Source: Fulvivirga ulvae
GTDB lineage: Bacteria > Bacteroidota > Bacteroidia > Cytophagales > Cyclobacteriaceae
DNA: 64,000 nucleotides
NCBI RefSeq assembly: GCF_021389975.1
Contig: NZ_CP089981.1
Coordinates: forward strand, 4,489,501 to 4,553,500
Direction: 5' to 3'
In this document: piece after piece, positions 1 to 8,621 of the stretch
Layout: the number at the start of each line of letters is the position of its first letter
How positions within the stretch are numbered: the stretch's first letter is position 1
The notes under the pieces: model-generated
The model's database searches: none
What the model was told of the DNA's origin: nothing
Seen by the model: the letters and a program-made list of their open reading frames with translations, nothing else
Made by a program: the position numbers and the translations under genes

Positions 1-315
1 CCCATAACCATGTCATTAATTAGTGCAGAAAAGGAGATACTACACGGGAATACTTTATTTAAAAGCTTGTCCAGGCACAGTATTTATAGCAGAAAGATGC
101 TGGCTCAACTAAAAGTAGGCGAAGAGATCAATCAACTGGAGGCGTTCTTCTCCAGGCTTTCAAAGCAATACTCTGAGGAAGTTGATCTGCTGACAGGCCT
201 TTTAGGAACTTTTTTAGAGCCTATAATTATTATCGTGCTTGGCCTTTTTGTTGGCTTTATTTTAATAGCTATGTATTTGCCCATGTTTGAGATATCAAGT
301 TCTATGGGACTATAG
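1..315 (+). CDS. Type II secretion/type IV pilus F-family inner-membrane protein (3' end only)
   Basis: The reading frame is open to the left edge, so this is the last ~105 residues of a longer gene; the ATG at 10 is internal. The visible part has the family ending: a soluble helical stretch with 'LKVGEEINQLEAFF', then a hydrophobic C-terminal segment (LEPIIIIVLGLFVGFILIAM) followed by a short tail. GspF/PilC proteins are polytopic inner-membrane platform proteins that couple the assembly ATPase to pseudopilus or pilus assembly. The rest of the operon lies outside the window, so whether it belongs to a T2SS-like or pilus-like machine cannot be decided. It converges on the acyl-CoA reductase gene with 22 bases between the stops. 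Confidence 0.75.
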   Translation, partial: PITMSLISAEKEILHGNTLFKSLSRHSIYSRKMLAQLKVGEEINQLEAFFSRLSKQYSEEVDLLTGLLGTFLEPIIIIVLGLFVGFILIAMYLPMFEISSSMGL

Positions 316-337
316 TGGAATTACAAAGACACTTATT

Positions 338-1348
338 TTAAAGCGTCACCAAAAACTTCATAGTATCAACCCCGTCAGCATAATCCCAAAGCTCAGGCTG
401 CTGGGCATTTCCAAAGCTGATGCTGTCAGGTCTGTTACTGTTGTTGGAGACTATACATTGGATTTTCTCTTTATTAGCCTCAAGTAGAGCCTCCAGCTCA
501 CTTTCTGAGGCGTACTGCTCGTAGAAGATGACAGAGATAGGGGAGACCATTGCCTTGTCTTCCTTGAGCATGAGAAAGCCATTGTCGAGGTGGGGTACAC
601 CATTTACCAGGTAGATGGATTTGTTGTAGTCGTAGTTGTTGTTGTATTTGTGATGGTCTGAAACGTACTTGAAGAGCTCTATCGCGGCGTAAAACTGGTC
701 AAACTTATATCCTTTTGGAACATACAATTTAGCTACATTGCGGCAACCTAATCCAAAGTATTTAAAAATGTCATTGCCGAGCTGAGCCAGATCTTCATCA
801 GCCTCAGAGCCCGTTAATATTGCGCATGAAGTCCTGTTCTTTCTGATGATATTAGGATACTTGCCAAAGTAATAATTGAAATACCTGCTGGTGTTATCAC
901 TTCCGGTGGCGATAATGGCATCTATGTCCTTTAGCTGGTCTCTGATGATGATCTGTTTTTCCAGTGCGGGTGCAATGGCAATAAGCTCGTGAACCACATA
1001 GGTCATCAACGCGGTATCCTGAGAACTTAGTTTAATATGCGCCTGGTTGCCACTGATTATGACGGAAAGCACGTCATGAAATCCTACGAGAGGTATATTG
1101 CCGGCCATCACTATGCCTACTTTCTTGTTTTGGTTTCTTATAGGGTACGCTTCAGCCCACCGGTTCAATTTACCCTCTTGCAGGTAGTTGACAATACCTT
1201 TAAGTGCAGATTCTACACTTTCCCGGGTAAACCAGGAATTGTTTGACCGGGCCTTTGCAATTAACTCCGTTGTTGTCTCTTCATCCAGGTTATCAATTCT
1301 TTTTCCCAGTTCCGAGAATACTGCGATCGTTTCCTTAAGTTCTGCCAT
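338..1348 (-). CDS. LuxC-family acyl-CoA reductase
   Basis: 336 residues, resembling the LuxC acyl-CoA reductase domain, an aldehyde-dehydrogenase-fold enzyme that reduces acyl-CoA to aldehyde with NAD(P)H. Visible family marks: 'VGIVMAGNIPLVGFHD' (residues ~77-92), 'ATGSDNTSRYFNYYFGKYPNIIRKNRTS' region around 150-175 (split here for length), and the likely catalytic Cys202 in 'FGLGCRNVAKLYVP'. It is shorter than LuxC (~480 residues) but usual for Bacteroidota homologs. It is divergent from the 4Fe-4S ferredoxin gene at 1553; this pairing recurs in the phylum (recalled knowledge). The physiological substrate is unknown; no luciferase genes are present. Confidence 0.8.
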   Translation of the reverse strand: MAELKETIAVFSELGKRIDNLDEETTTELIAKARSNNSWFTRESVESALKGIVNYLQEGKLNRWAEAYPIRNQNKKVGIVMAGNIPLVGFHDVLSVIISGNQAHIKLSSQDTALMTYVVHELIAIAPALEKQIIIRDQLKDIDAIIATGSDNTSRYFNYYFGKYPNIIRKNRTSCAILTGSEADEDLAQLGNDIFKYFGLGCRNVAKLYVPKGYKFDQFYAAIELFKYVSDHHKYNNNYDYNKSIYLVNGVPHLDNGFLMLKEDKAMVSPISVIFYEQYASESELEALLEANKEKIQCIVSNNSNRPDSISFGNAQQPELWDYADGVDTMKFLVTL

Positions 1349-1552
1349 ATCTGTAAACCTTTCGTCTGCGCTTTGTGTTTGAAAGCAGGAAGATACTTCC
1401 TATTTTTGCAAAGATTAAAAATTAATCTTGTTTACATAGAAAGGAGCGTAAACTTTAGGCATTTTAATGCCACAAGAAATCGAAATATGGTGAGTTTGTG
1501 CCTTTTATGTAGGATTTAAATGAATGTTATACACGTGAAATAAGCTATAGAG

Positions 1553-1900
1553 ATGGCAATAATGATAACTGACGAATGCATCAATTGTGGTGCATGTGAG
1601 CCGGAATGCCCCAATACTGCAATTTACGAGGGTGGTATAGAATGGACATGGAGTGGAGGTACTGAACTGACAGAAGTGGAGATGGAAGACGGTGTGGTAA
1701 TAGGTGGTGACGAGAGCCAGGGACCCGTATCTGATGAGTTCTATTATATTGTGCCGGGAAAATGTACGGAATGTACGGGTTTTCATGAGGAGCCTCAATG
1801 TGCGGCTGTATGCCCTGTGGACTGCTGTGTTCCTGACCCGGATTATGAAGAGACCGAGGAAGAGCTGGTAGCCAAAAAAGAATGGCTCCATAACGAATAA
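1553..1900 (+). CDS. 4Fe-4S dicluster ferredoxin
   Basis: 115-residue cytoplasmic electron carrier with two cluster-binding motifs. The first is CINCGACEPECP near the N-terminus (residues ~10-21). The second set is CTECTGF followed by CAAVCPVDCC (residues ~72-95), with an insertion between the first two cysteines and the rest as in the Azotobacter-type/dicluster ferredoxins. A long acidic insertion lies between the motifs. It is transcribed away from the acyl-CoA reductase and ends just before a strong hairpin terminator. It could supply electrons to a neighbouring redox enzyme; that partner is inference only. Confidence 0.9.
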   Translation: MAIMITDECINCGACEPECPNTAIYEGGIEWTWSGGTELTEVEMEDGVVIGGDESQGPVSDEFYYIVPGKCTECTGFHEEPQCAAVCPVDCCVPDPDYEETEEELVAKKEWLHNE

Positions 1901-1906
1901 TTTCAG

Positions 1907-1952
1907 AGGCAGTTTCTGATCTGCAATCAGAAGCTGCTTATTATTTTATTTC
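1907..1952 (+). terminator. Hairpin terminator between convergent genes
   Basis: Arms 1907-1920 and 1926-1939 pair over 14 positions (two G-T wobbles) around the loop CTGCA, followed by a T-rich tract. It lies between the ferredoxin stop (1900) and the DUF58 stop (1946), so it probably ends the ferredoxin transcript and perhaps also the opposing one. Confidence 0.75.
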
Positions 1953-2851
1953 AATTTTGACCTTTTTATAAGGTAAGCATTTAGAATATCGTTATAATCC
2001 TCATTGATATCAGCCTCAATAAAGTCTATTTTTAGTTGGCCGCACCTTAGAGCCAGTTGTTGATAATACTCCCTGACCTGCTTTGTGTAATGCTCCTTAA
2101 CCTCATGTGGTTGAAGCTTTAGCTTTTCACCAGACTCGAGGTCTATAAATTCGTATGGGCGATCTTCAAACTCAAACGTATATTCAGTGTTTTTATCCGA
2201 TACATGGAACAGCAGTACTTCGTGTTTGTTGTGCTTCAGGTGCTGTAACCCTTTAAATATCTCGTCCAATTCATTTTCATTATCAAACATATCGCTAAAT
2301 ATGATTATCAATGACCTGCGATGGTTCTTTTCCGCCACTTCATGAAGGATATTGGCAACAGCTGTTTTTTTGAGGTTGCTTTGCTGATTAAGCAGGTTTT
2401 CAAGTTGGATAAAAATCTTATTGAGGTGGGTTCCCGTGGACTTTATGGGAGTAGTAACTTCTATTTGGTCTGAAAAACTTGTAATACCGACTGCGTCTCG
2501 TTGTTTTTGCAGAAGGTAGGCTATGGCTGCGGAAGCTAAAATACTAAAAGTTAGCTTGCCTTTAGTGTTTTGAGGATAATGCATGGAAGATGAATTGTCG
2601 ATAACGATCTGACAGCGAAGGTTAGTCTCTTCTTCATATCTTTTGGTGTACAAACGATCAGTTTTAGCATACACTTTCCAATCGATATGCCGCGTACTTT
2701 CTCCGGTATTATATAGCTGATGTTCAGCAAATTCCACTGAAAAACCATGGTAAGGAGACTTGTGCAGTCCGGTAATAAAACCCTCAACCAGCTGTTTGGC
2801 CAAAAAATCGATATGCCCCAGGTTTTTGACCTGATTTAAGTCTATTTTCAT
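1946..2851 (-). CDS. DUF58 domain protein (MoxR-associated, vWA-like)
   Basis: 301 residues. It carries the DUF58 signature 'HIDWKVYAKTDRLYTKRYEEE' region (residues ~55-75) and an immediately following vWA-like MIDAS start 'VIDNSSSM' (DxSxS), then 'LIIIFSDMFDN' further on. Proteins of this family usually act with a MoxR-type AAA+ ATPase in chaperone-like metal-insertion or envelope-stress systems. No MoxR gene is adjacent here; its upstream neighbour is the divergent DUF3276 gene. Cellular role therefore remains unassigned. Confidence 0.8.
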   Translation of the reverse strand: MKIDLNQVKNLGHIDFLAKQLVEGFITGLHKSPYHGFSVEFAEHQLYNTGESTRHIDWKVYAKTDRLYTKRYEEETNLRCQIVIDNSSSMHYPQNTKGKLTFSILASAAIAYLLQKQRDAVGITSFSDQIEVTTPIKSTGTHLNKIFIQLENLLNQQSNLKKTAVANILHEVAEKNHRRSLIIIFSDMFDNENELDEIFKGLQHLKHNKHEVLLFHVSDKNTEYTFEFEDRPYEFIDLESGEKLKLQPHEVKEHYTKQVREYYQQLALRCGQLKIDFIEADINEDYNDILNAYLIKRSKLK

Positions 2852-3029
2852 ACAAGGTAATAACTTGTTTCAGAGGATAAAGCTAAGGAATTGATCTCTT
2901 TGCAACGCGGGTAAATGAAAATTGTTTTATAATTAATAATTATCTGTTTGCATTAAACCTAATTATTATACTATATTTAAATCCGATTTATGTATAAAAG
3001 GCAAAATTGTAAACTAAACTATTAGGATT

Positions 3030-3386
3030 GTGGAAGAGAATAATACCAATGAAAGAGAGGAAATATTTTCAGAACGAGTAAGGGCAGGAAAAAGAACGTA
3101 TTTCTTCGATGTTAAGGCAACGCGTTCAAATGACTATTATCTGACAATTACCGAGAGCAAGAGGAGGTATAAGGATGATGGGTTTACCTACGAAAAACAT
3201 AAGATCTTTTTATATAAAGAAGATTTTAACAAGTTTGTTGAAGCCTTAAATAACACTGTAAATCATGTAAAGGATGAATTGCTTCCTGATATTGATTTTA
3301 CTCAGTTTGACAGACCTGCTGATATGGATGGAGAAGAGAGTGATGTGAGAAGAAGCGAGATCGATACTGAATTGAAATGGGATTAA
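3030..3386 (+). CDS. DUF3276 / PUR-alpha-like nucleic-acid-binding protein
   Basis: 118 residues starting at GTG. The core 'ERVRAGKRTYFFDVKATRSNDYYLTITESK' region (residues ~15-45) followed by 'FTYEKHKIFLYKEDFNKFVEAL' is the single PUR-type repeat found in Bacteroidota and spirochaetes; related proteins bind single-stranded DNA/RNA. The C-terminal tail is acidic (DGEESDVRRSEIDTE). Monocistronic: preceded by a 178-base AT-rich gap and closed by a perfect hairpin terminator. A regulatory function is likely from the family but not shown by the sequence. Confidence 0.85.
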   Translation: MEENNTNEREEIFSERVRAGKRTYFFDVKATRSNDYYLTITESKRRYKDDGFTYEKHKIFLYKEDFNKFVEALNNTVNHVKDELLPDIDFTQFDRPADMDGEESDVRRSEIDTELKWD

Positions 3387-3411
3387 AATAATCGAAAAGT
3401 ATATAGCGGAG

Positions 3412-3438
3412 AGCCCTTGAATTTCAAGGGCTTTTTTT
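3412..3438 (+). terminator. Rho-independent terminator after DUF3276 gene
   Basis: Perfect inverted repeat AGCCCTTG-AATTT-CAAGGGCT (3412-3432) followed directly by T6-7. Its T-run argues against the TTG at 3437 as the start of the next gene. Confidence 0.9.
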
Positions 3439-3463
3439 GTTATGTTTGTTTAAAAGGACCGAT

Positions 3464-4561
3464 ATGCTCTGGCGAACACTGTTTTACATTTTATTGGTTA
3501 TAATAGCTATAATCCTGCTGGGGTGGGTCTTTTTTGATATTTTTATTTATGTAGCGATAGCCATTGTGGTAAGTAGCATCCTCCGGCCCCTGACACAATA
3601 CATGGCCAAGGTGCAGTTGTTTAATATCAGAATGCCGCGATTACTGGCAGTGATTTTTTCCTACCTCATCCTTATTTTGTTTATTGCTTCCTTTATAGTT
3701 TTATTCATACCGTTAATCTCCGAGCAAATAGAGGTGATCTCAGGTGTAAACTATGAAAGCCTGTATGATAGGATAACCCTTCCATTGCAAAGGTTCGAAC
3801 ACTTTTTAATTATTAACGGGCTTACTACCGAGCCTGAAGGTTTCATAGTGAACAGCCTGAGGGAAAGCATTGTTGAGTTCATTTCTAATGTTAAAATTGG
3901 AAATATATTAAATGATATTCTGGCCGTGACCGGTCAATTTTTTGTTGGAATACTGGCCGTTAGCTTTATTTCATTTTTCTTCCTCTATGAAATGGGATCG
4001 ATGCGAAAGAAGCTGATTTCCTTTATTCCCAATAAGTATTTTGAGGTGACGATAGCTGCGTATAACAAAATAGAGCGATTGCTCTCTAACTACCTGATCG
4101 GATTACTGTTTCAGATGTTTTCCATATTTAGTATCGCTTCACTTGGTTTGGGTATTCTGGGGATCAGGTATGCTCTGACCATAGCATTATTTGCTGCCGT
4201 CGCAAACCTCATTCCGTATATGGGGCCTATATTAGGGGCTACCTTCGGAATCGCCGTAGGGGTATCAACCGGGACAGACCTTGTAACTTCGCAGGATTAC
4301 ATGTTTTTAATATTGAAAATAGCTTCCGTATTCGCTATTGTGCAATTGGTAGATAACATTGTACTGCAACCATTAATCTTTTCTAAAAGCGTAAAAGCTC
4401 ATCCTTTAGAAATATTTATAATTATATTTGCAGGCGCTTCGCTGGCAGGTATCCCGGGCATGATAGCGGCCATACCTGTTTACACTGTAATACGCGTGTC
4501 ATTTTCAGAGCTGTATACAGGGTATAGAAGTTATGGTATTTTTAAAGTTCAGAAAAAATAG
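3464..4561 (+). CDS. AI-2E/PerM family membrane permease
   Basis: 365 residues from the ATG at 3464, chosen over the TTG at 3437, which sits in the terminator T-run; AAAGGA precedes the ATG. Roughly eight membrane segments: an N-terminal pair (residues ~5-40), one at ~55-85, a soluble stretch ~90-155, and the C-terminal group containing 'ALFAAVANLIPYMGPILGATFG', the family hallmark. The AI-2E family (TqsA, PerM) exports small molecules or ions; substrate cannot be told from sequence. It precedes ychF with 6 bases between, so the two may be co-transcribed. Confidence 0.85.
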   Translation: MLWRTLFYILLVIIAIILLGWVFFDIFIYVAIAIVVSSILRPLTQYMAKVQLFNIRMPRLLAVIFSYLILILFIASFIVLFIPLISEQIEVISGVNYESLYDRITLPLQRFEHFLIINGLTTEPEGFIVNSLRESIVEFISNVKIGNILNDILAVTGQFFVGILAVSFISFFFLYEMGSMRKKLISFIPNKYFEVTIAAYNKIERLLSNYLIGLLFQMFSIFSIASLGLGILGIRYALTIALFAAVANLIPYMGPILGATFGIAVGVSTGTDLVTSQDYMFLILKIASVFAIVQLVDNIVLQPLIFSKSVKAHPLEIFIIIFAGASLAGIPGMIAAIPVYTVIRVSFSELYTGYRSYGIFKVQKK

Positions 4562-4567
4562 AATTTC

Positions 4568-5665
4568 ATGGCACTTAAATGTGGTATTGTAGGGCTTCCG
4601 AATGTGGGTAAGTCAACACTTTTTAACGCAATTTCTAATAATAAGGCTGAGGCGGCCAATTTTCCCTTCTGCACCATTGAGCCCAATGTTGGTGTCATCA
4701 CCGTTCCGGATGAGCGGTTACACATACTTGAAGAGTTGGTGAATCCACAAAGGGTTATGCCTACTACCATTGAATTTGTTGATATTGCTGGTTTGGTTAA
4801 GGGTGCTAGTAAAGGTGAAGGATTGGGAAACCAGTTTTTGGCTAATATTCGTGAGGTAGATGCAATCGCTCATGTGGTACGGTGTTTTGCCGACGATAAT
4901 ATTGTTCATGTTGAGGGTAGAGTAGATCCTGTTTCTGATAAGGAAGTGATAGATGCTGAGTTGCAATTGAAAGATCTGGAATCGGTAGATAAAAAGATAT
5001 TACGCATTGAGAAAATAGCTAAAAGTGGTGACGCTAAAGCAAAGAAAGACCTGGCTATACTGCAGCAATACAAACAGCATCTGGAATCCGGTAAAAATGC
5101 CAGAGCTTTGGAGCTGGATGATGAAGATAAGAAGGCGGTTGCAGACCTGCAGCTGCTTACAGCTAAGCCGGTGATCTATGTTGCCAATGTAGAAGAGACT
5201 GCCCTGCCTGATGGTAATGAGTATTCCGAAAAACTTAAACAGGCTATAAAAGATGAAAATGCGGAGGTTGTGGTAGTATCTGCTTCCATTGAAGCACAAA
5301 TAGCCGAGCTTGAAGATAAGGAAGAGCGAGAGATGTTCCTGTCGGAGTATGGATTGAAAGAATCTGGCTTGAATAAACTGATCAGAGCCGCATATAATAT
5401 ATTAAACCTCATCACATATTTCACGGCGGGTGTTCAGGAAGTACGGGCGTGGACTATTAAAAAGGGATGGAAAGCTCCGCAGGCTGCGGGAGTAATACAT
5501 ACGGACTTTGAAAAAGGCTTCATTAAGGCCGAGGTGATCAAACTGGAAAACTATCAGAAATTTAAATCAGAGGTAGCCTGTAAGGAGGCTGGTAAGGTTG
5601 CGATTGAGGGAAAAGAATATGTTGTGAGCGATGGAGATATTATGCACTTTAGATTTAATGTTTAA
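4568..5665 (+). CDS. ychF: Ribosome-associated redox-responsive ATPase YchF
   Basis: 365 residues, the usual length for YchF/Ola1 of the Obg superfamily. Walker A 'GLPNVGKST' (residues ~9-17), DxxG 'DIAGLVKGASKGEGLGNQFL' (~72-92), the altered NKxD position 'YVANVEE' typical of the ATP-preferring subfamily, a central coiled coil and the C-terminal TGS domain ('LITYFTAGVQEVRAWTIKKGWKA'... ending 'DGDIMHFRFNV'). YchF binds ribosomes and modulates stress-related translation (known for family). Highly conserved core gene. Confidence 0.97.
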   Translation: MALKCGIVGLPNVGKSTLFNAISNNKAEAANFPFCTIEPNVGVITVPDERLHILEELVNPQRVMPTTIEFVDIAGLVKGASKGEGLGNQFLANIREVDAIAHVVRCFADDNIVHVEGRVDPVSDKEVIDAELQLKDLESVDKKILRIEKIAKSGDAKAKKDLAILQQYKQHLESGKNARALELDDEDKKAVADLQLLTAKPVIYVANVEETALPDGNEYSEKLKQAIKDENAEVVVVSASIEAQIAELEDKEEREMFLSEYGLKESGLNKLIRAAYNILNLITYFTAGVQEVRAWTIKKGWKAPQAAGVIHTDFEKGFIKAEVIKLENYQKFKSEVACKEAGKVAIEGKEYVVSDGDIMHFRFNV

Positions 5666-5881
5666 AAAAAGAATTTTATATTACATCGATTTTTAGAATT
5701 GGCGATTAAACGCTATTTTTATTAAAATATTGTATAACTTTTTTTTCGATTACGATTGAACAGTCTGGCTGAAAGTTAAAAGTTACATTTTGTTTTGAGA
5801 TAAGGGTTCGCGCATTTTTTAGCTAATATTGAAATTTTCTGCTGAAACCCCTGATTTTTTGTCTAGGTAATTATTTTCAAA

Positions 5882-6682
5882 TTGAGAGTCAGAATTATAT
5901 TTCTTCTGAAGAATAGGGGAGGCCATGTTCCTTTTCACCATCAATATTTGCTGGCGCAAATGATCAAAGGTATTTTGATCAAGGGTGGTGATGAGAAGTT
6001 TATACAATATGCATTTTATAACTTCTCCGGTCTTAAAGGGCAAACCAAAATAAGCCGAAAGGGACTTCACTTTTACTCATCCCGGGTTACTCTTGTATTC
6101 TCAAGTCCCAACAAGCAATTTATTGATTACTTTTTAACAAACCTTTTTGAGTTTACTCAGGTGGAAATTGGCGGATTATACCTGCAGCCTGAAACTGTGG
6201 AACTCGAAGATAGAATCCAGGTAGATGATTCACTAAAGTTTGTTTGTATTTCGCCTTTGGTCATACTTAACTCATCATTTAATGACAGTACAGCCAAGAG
6301 GTTTATTCCGCCGGAAACCGATACTTTTTCAGATCTGCTATACGAGTCTACCATAGAAAGGATGGAAGCTTCAGGGATGTTTGTAAAAGAGCAGTTGGAG
6401 GGATTCTATAAATTCCAGGTAGTACCTGACAAAACCTATATAGCAAGGCTTACTGCTGCGCAAAAGAAATTTGCCCGTATTTATCCGGTATATGATCGCG
6501 ATGTGAAATATGAGATCAGAGGCTACACATTTCCTTTTACACTGTATGCAGCCAAAGAAGTACAGGAGTTTGTTCTTCATTGTGGGCTGGGGCAGTTTAC
6601 ACACAAAGGATTTGGCATGCTTGATGTAGCACATTCCAATCCAAATAGCAGGGTGCTTAAGTATGAATTTAGCTACGCTTAG
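5882..6682 (+). CDS. cas6: Cas6-like CRISPR RNA endoribonuclease (orphan)
   Basis: 266 residues from a TTG start; no ATG is available upstream in frame. RAMP-fold endoribonuclease that cuts pre-crRNA in class 1 systems. Visible marks: N-terminal 'VPFHHQYLLAQMIKGIL' with His19/His20 as candidate catalytic residues, a second RRM-like half, and near the C-terminus the glycine-rich loop 'GLGQFTHKGFGML' diagnostic of Cas6 (GhGxxxxxGFG). No other cas gene and no repeat array lies in the window: neighbours are ychF and the T9SS plug gene. It may serve a remote CRISPR locus, be a relic, or have another RNA-processing role. The frame is intact, which argues against simple decay. Confidence 0.8.
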   Translation: MRVRIIFLLKNRGGHVPFHHQYLLAQMIKGILIKGGDEKFIQYAFYNFSGLKGQTKISRKGLHFYSSRVTLVFSSPNKQFIDYFLTNLFEFTQVEIGGLYLQPETVELEDRIQVDDSLKFVCISPLVILNSSFNDSTAKRFIPPETDTFSDLLYESTIERMEASGMFVKEQLEGFYKFQVVPDKTYIARLTAAQKKFARIYPVYDRDVKYEIRGYTFPFTLYAAKEVQEFVLHCGLGQFTHKGFGMLDVAHSNPNSRVLKYEFSYA

Positions 6683-7965
6683 CGAGCCGGATTCATCTCA
6701 TAATACCCATATCCAATAAGCAATTCTGAGCGACTCGTGGGCGGCTTATAGTAAACAAATATTTCATATTCATTCTCCGTTTGAAAATGATCACCCTCAA
6801 AGTAGTTGGATCTTAGTGTATCTCCTTTAATGTAATACTGGTAGTCGTAGTAGCCCTGCTTTAATATCATCTCACTATTGTAAGTGCCGGATACTTCATC
6901 ATAAGCCATTTTGTTTTGCAGGTCCCAGTTATTCATTTCACCAATTACATAGATATCTCCGTTGATCTTATCCGCTTTAAGGTGAAACCGTACAGTGACA
7001 TAATCACTTTGCAAGGCACCGTTGCCAGTATCAGAATTGGCAATAAAGTACTCACCATTCAGGTCATCATACTGTGTGTATGGCTGATAAATCCTGGGTT
7101 TGTCCATCATCAGATCAACCATGGTAGGCCGGGTATTCAGGTTAGCCCGCTGAACGTTTTGTCCGGGGTACCTCAAGGACCTCATATCGAAAAAGCGAAA
7201 TTCATTACCTGCATTAAAATTGTTTTCATAGTTAAAAAAGCGATATTCCAGCTCATTGATATTTTCGCGTATAAAATTTGGTTTCAGGGTAGCAATGGCG
7301 TTGTCCCATCTTTGATTTTGACGTATTACAATGGAAACATTTTCCATGGGATTTTGAAGCGGATAATCATTGTAGTTGATAGTGAAGTCAAGTTGTTGGT
7401 TAAGCCTGTTGTTAGAGCTGAGGCCAGTAAGATCACTCATCAGGTTAATAGATACCAGGCTGCTGAAAAGCATAAATCTCTTAGATAAAATAATATCAGA
7501 TTCGTCTGTTCCCCGGTAAGCTACCAGCAAATAGTTGCCAGGTATTTTGATGTTGGGTATTTTAAATTGATAGTGGACGTATGACAGTTTGGTATCCACT
7601 GATAGCTGATAGTTGTCAATATTGAATTCATTATAATCATATAAATAATCCAGACTTCTCAGGCGGGAGGGTGTCCAGTTGCTATTGCAGTGGATAATTT
7701 TGACCCTGTAATTTTCAGGAGCTTGAACGAGGTCATCAAACTCCAGTAACAGGTTATTGTTGTTAAGCGAGGCTACGGCAGGCGATAGTACAGCGTTGGA
7801 GCTGCCTGTGTAAGGATAAAGCTGCACAGTCCTGATCTCCGGCTCATAAGTAGCGTCCTTATATACCAGTTTTTTATTCTGATAAACAGATGTTGTCCTG
7901 TTGTAAGGCATGTTAAAGGCACCAAGAACAAAAATAAATAGTATAGCAGCAGTCCATTTTTTCAT
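6679..7965 (-). CDS. Type IX secretion system plug protein (DUF5103)
   Basis: 428 residues with an N-terminal signal peptide (MKKWTAAILFIFVLGAFN). The beginning 'LVYKDATYEPEIRTVQLYPY' and the body ('VKIIHCNSNWTPSRL', 'NPMENVSIVIRQNQRWDNAI') match the DUF5103 family, known as the plug that closes the periplasmic side of the SprA translocon when substrate is absent. A carbohydrate-binding-like β-sandwich lies near the C-terminus ('GDIYVIGEMNNWD'). Secreted to the periplasm/outer membrane. It converges on cas6 with 4 bases overlap at the stops and is divergent from the sigma-factor gene at 8070. Other T9SS pieces in the window lie 48 kb away. Confidence 0.85.
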   Translation of the reverse strand: MKKWTAAILFIFVLGAFNMPYNRTTSVYQNKKLVYKDATYEPEIRTVQLYPYTGSSNAVLSPAVASLNNNNLLLEFDDLVQAPENYRVKIIHCNSNWTPSRLRSLDYLYDYNEFNIDNYQLSVDTKLSYVHYQFKIPNIKIPGNYLLVAYRGTDESDIILSKRFMLFSSLVSINLMSDLTGLSSNNRLNQQLDFTINYNDYPLQNPMENVSIVIRQNQRWDNAIATLKPNFIRENINELEYRFFNYENNFNAGNEFRFFDMRSLRYPGQNVQRANLNTRPTMVDLMMDKPRIYQPYTQYDDLNGEYFIANSDTGNGALQSDYVTVRFHLKADKINGDIYVIGEMNNWDLQNKMAYDEVSGTYNSEMILKQGYYDYQYYIKGDTLRSNYFEGDHFQTENEYEIFVYYKPPTSRSELLIGYGYYEMNPAR

Positions 7966-8009
7966 AATGGCGATAAAAATATAATTAATTTTACGATATA
8001 CAAGAACAG

Positions 8010-8025
8010 TTCCAACCTATTGGAA
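8010..8025. promoter_or_regulatory. Short inverted repeat in divergent promoter region
   Basis: TTCCAA-CCTA-TTGGAA lies midway between the divergent starts at 7965 and 8070. Its position suits an operator; no regulator can be named. Confidence 0.3.
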
Positions 8026-8069
8026 ACTTACGGTGTCTATATAACATGGTTGCAGCAGATAAATTGTAA

Positions 8070-8621
8070 ATGGATCCGGAAAAAGCGCTTATTGAGGGCT
8101 GTTGTAAGGGAGATAGAAAGTCCCAGAAGCAATTATTCGATCTTTATTCAAAGAAGATGATGGTTGTGGCTATGCGCTATTCAAAGTCCGATCAGGAAGC
8201 TGAGGACATCTTACAGGAGTCGTTCATAAAGATATTCGAGAAAATCAAAACTTTTAGGGGAGAGTCCAGGCTTGATTTCTGGGTTAAAAGGATTGTAATC
8301 AACACCGCACTTAACCATCAGAGAAGTAAATTATATCTTTTTCCTATGGTTGATGTTCACGAGCTGAATTTTTCTGAAGAAAGCAATTTTTCGTTGGCTG
8401 ATTTTCATTTTAGGGAGCTGTTAAAGATGATTCAGGAGCTGCCTTCAGGTTGTCAGGTAATATTTAACCTGTTTGCTGTTGAGGGTTATTCTCACAAGGA
8501 AATTGCCGGGTTGTTAAATATTAGTGAAGGGACGTCAAAATCCCAATATGCCAGGGCAAAGAGCTTGCTGAGAGATAAAATAGAAAAGGAAGAAAATATT
8601 AGTTATGGAAATGCAAGATAA
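8070..8621 (+). CDS. ECF-type RNA polymerase sigma-70 factor
   Basis: 183 residues. Region 2 is 'QKQLFDLYSKKMMVVAMRYS' through 'AEDILQESFIKIFEKIKTF' (residues ~18-65); region 4 is 'LPSGCQVIFNLFAVEGYSHKEIAGLLNIS' with the helix-turn-helix continuing to 'SKSQYARAKSLLRD' (~130-175). There is no region 3, as expected for ECF factors. The stop overlaps the next gene by 17 bases, which implies translational coupling with the membrane protein at 8605; that protein is a good candidate for its cognate anti-sigma/sensor. Confidence 0.95.
   Translation: MDPEKALIEGCCKGDRKSQKQLFDLYSKKMMVVAMRYSKSDQEAEDILQESFIKIFEKIKTFRGESRLDFWVKRIVINTALNHQRSKLYLFPMVDVHELNFSEESNFSLADFHFRELLKMIQELPSGCQVIFNLFAVEGYSHKEIAGLLNISEGTSKSQYARAKSLLRDKIEKEENISYGNAR

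Noticed and set aside
1505..1891. 128-codon minus-strand frame opposite the ferredoxin
   Set aside because: Ferredoxin cysteine motifs on the other strand are decisive.
5666..5881. Possible CRISPR repeats near cas6
   Set aside because: The 216-base gap is AT-rich but contains no regularly spaced direct repeats.
6916..7488. 190-codon plus-strand frame opposite the T9SS plug gene
   Set aside because: Antisense to a well-supported family gene; no signature, composition reflects the complementary strand.
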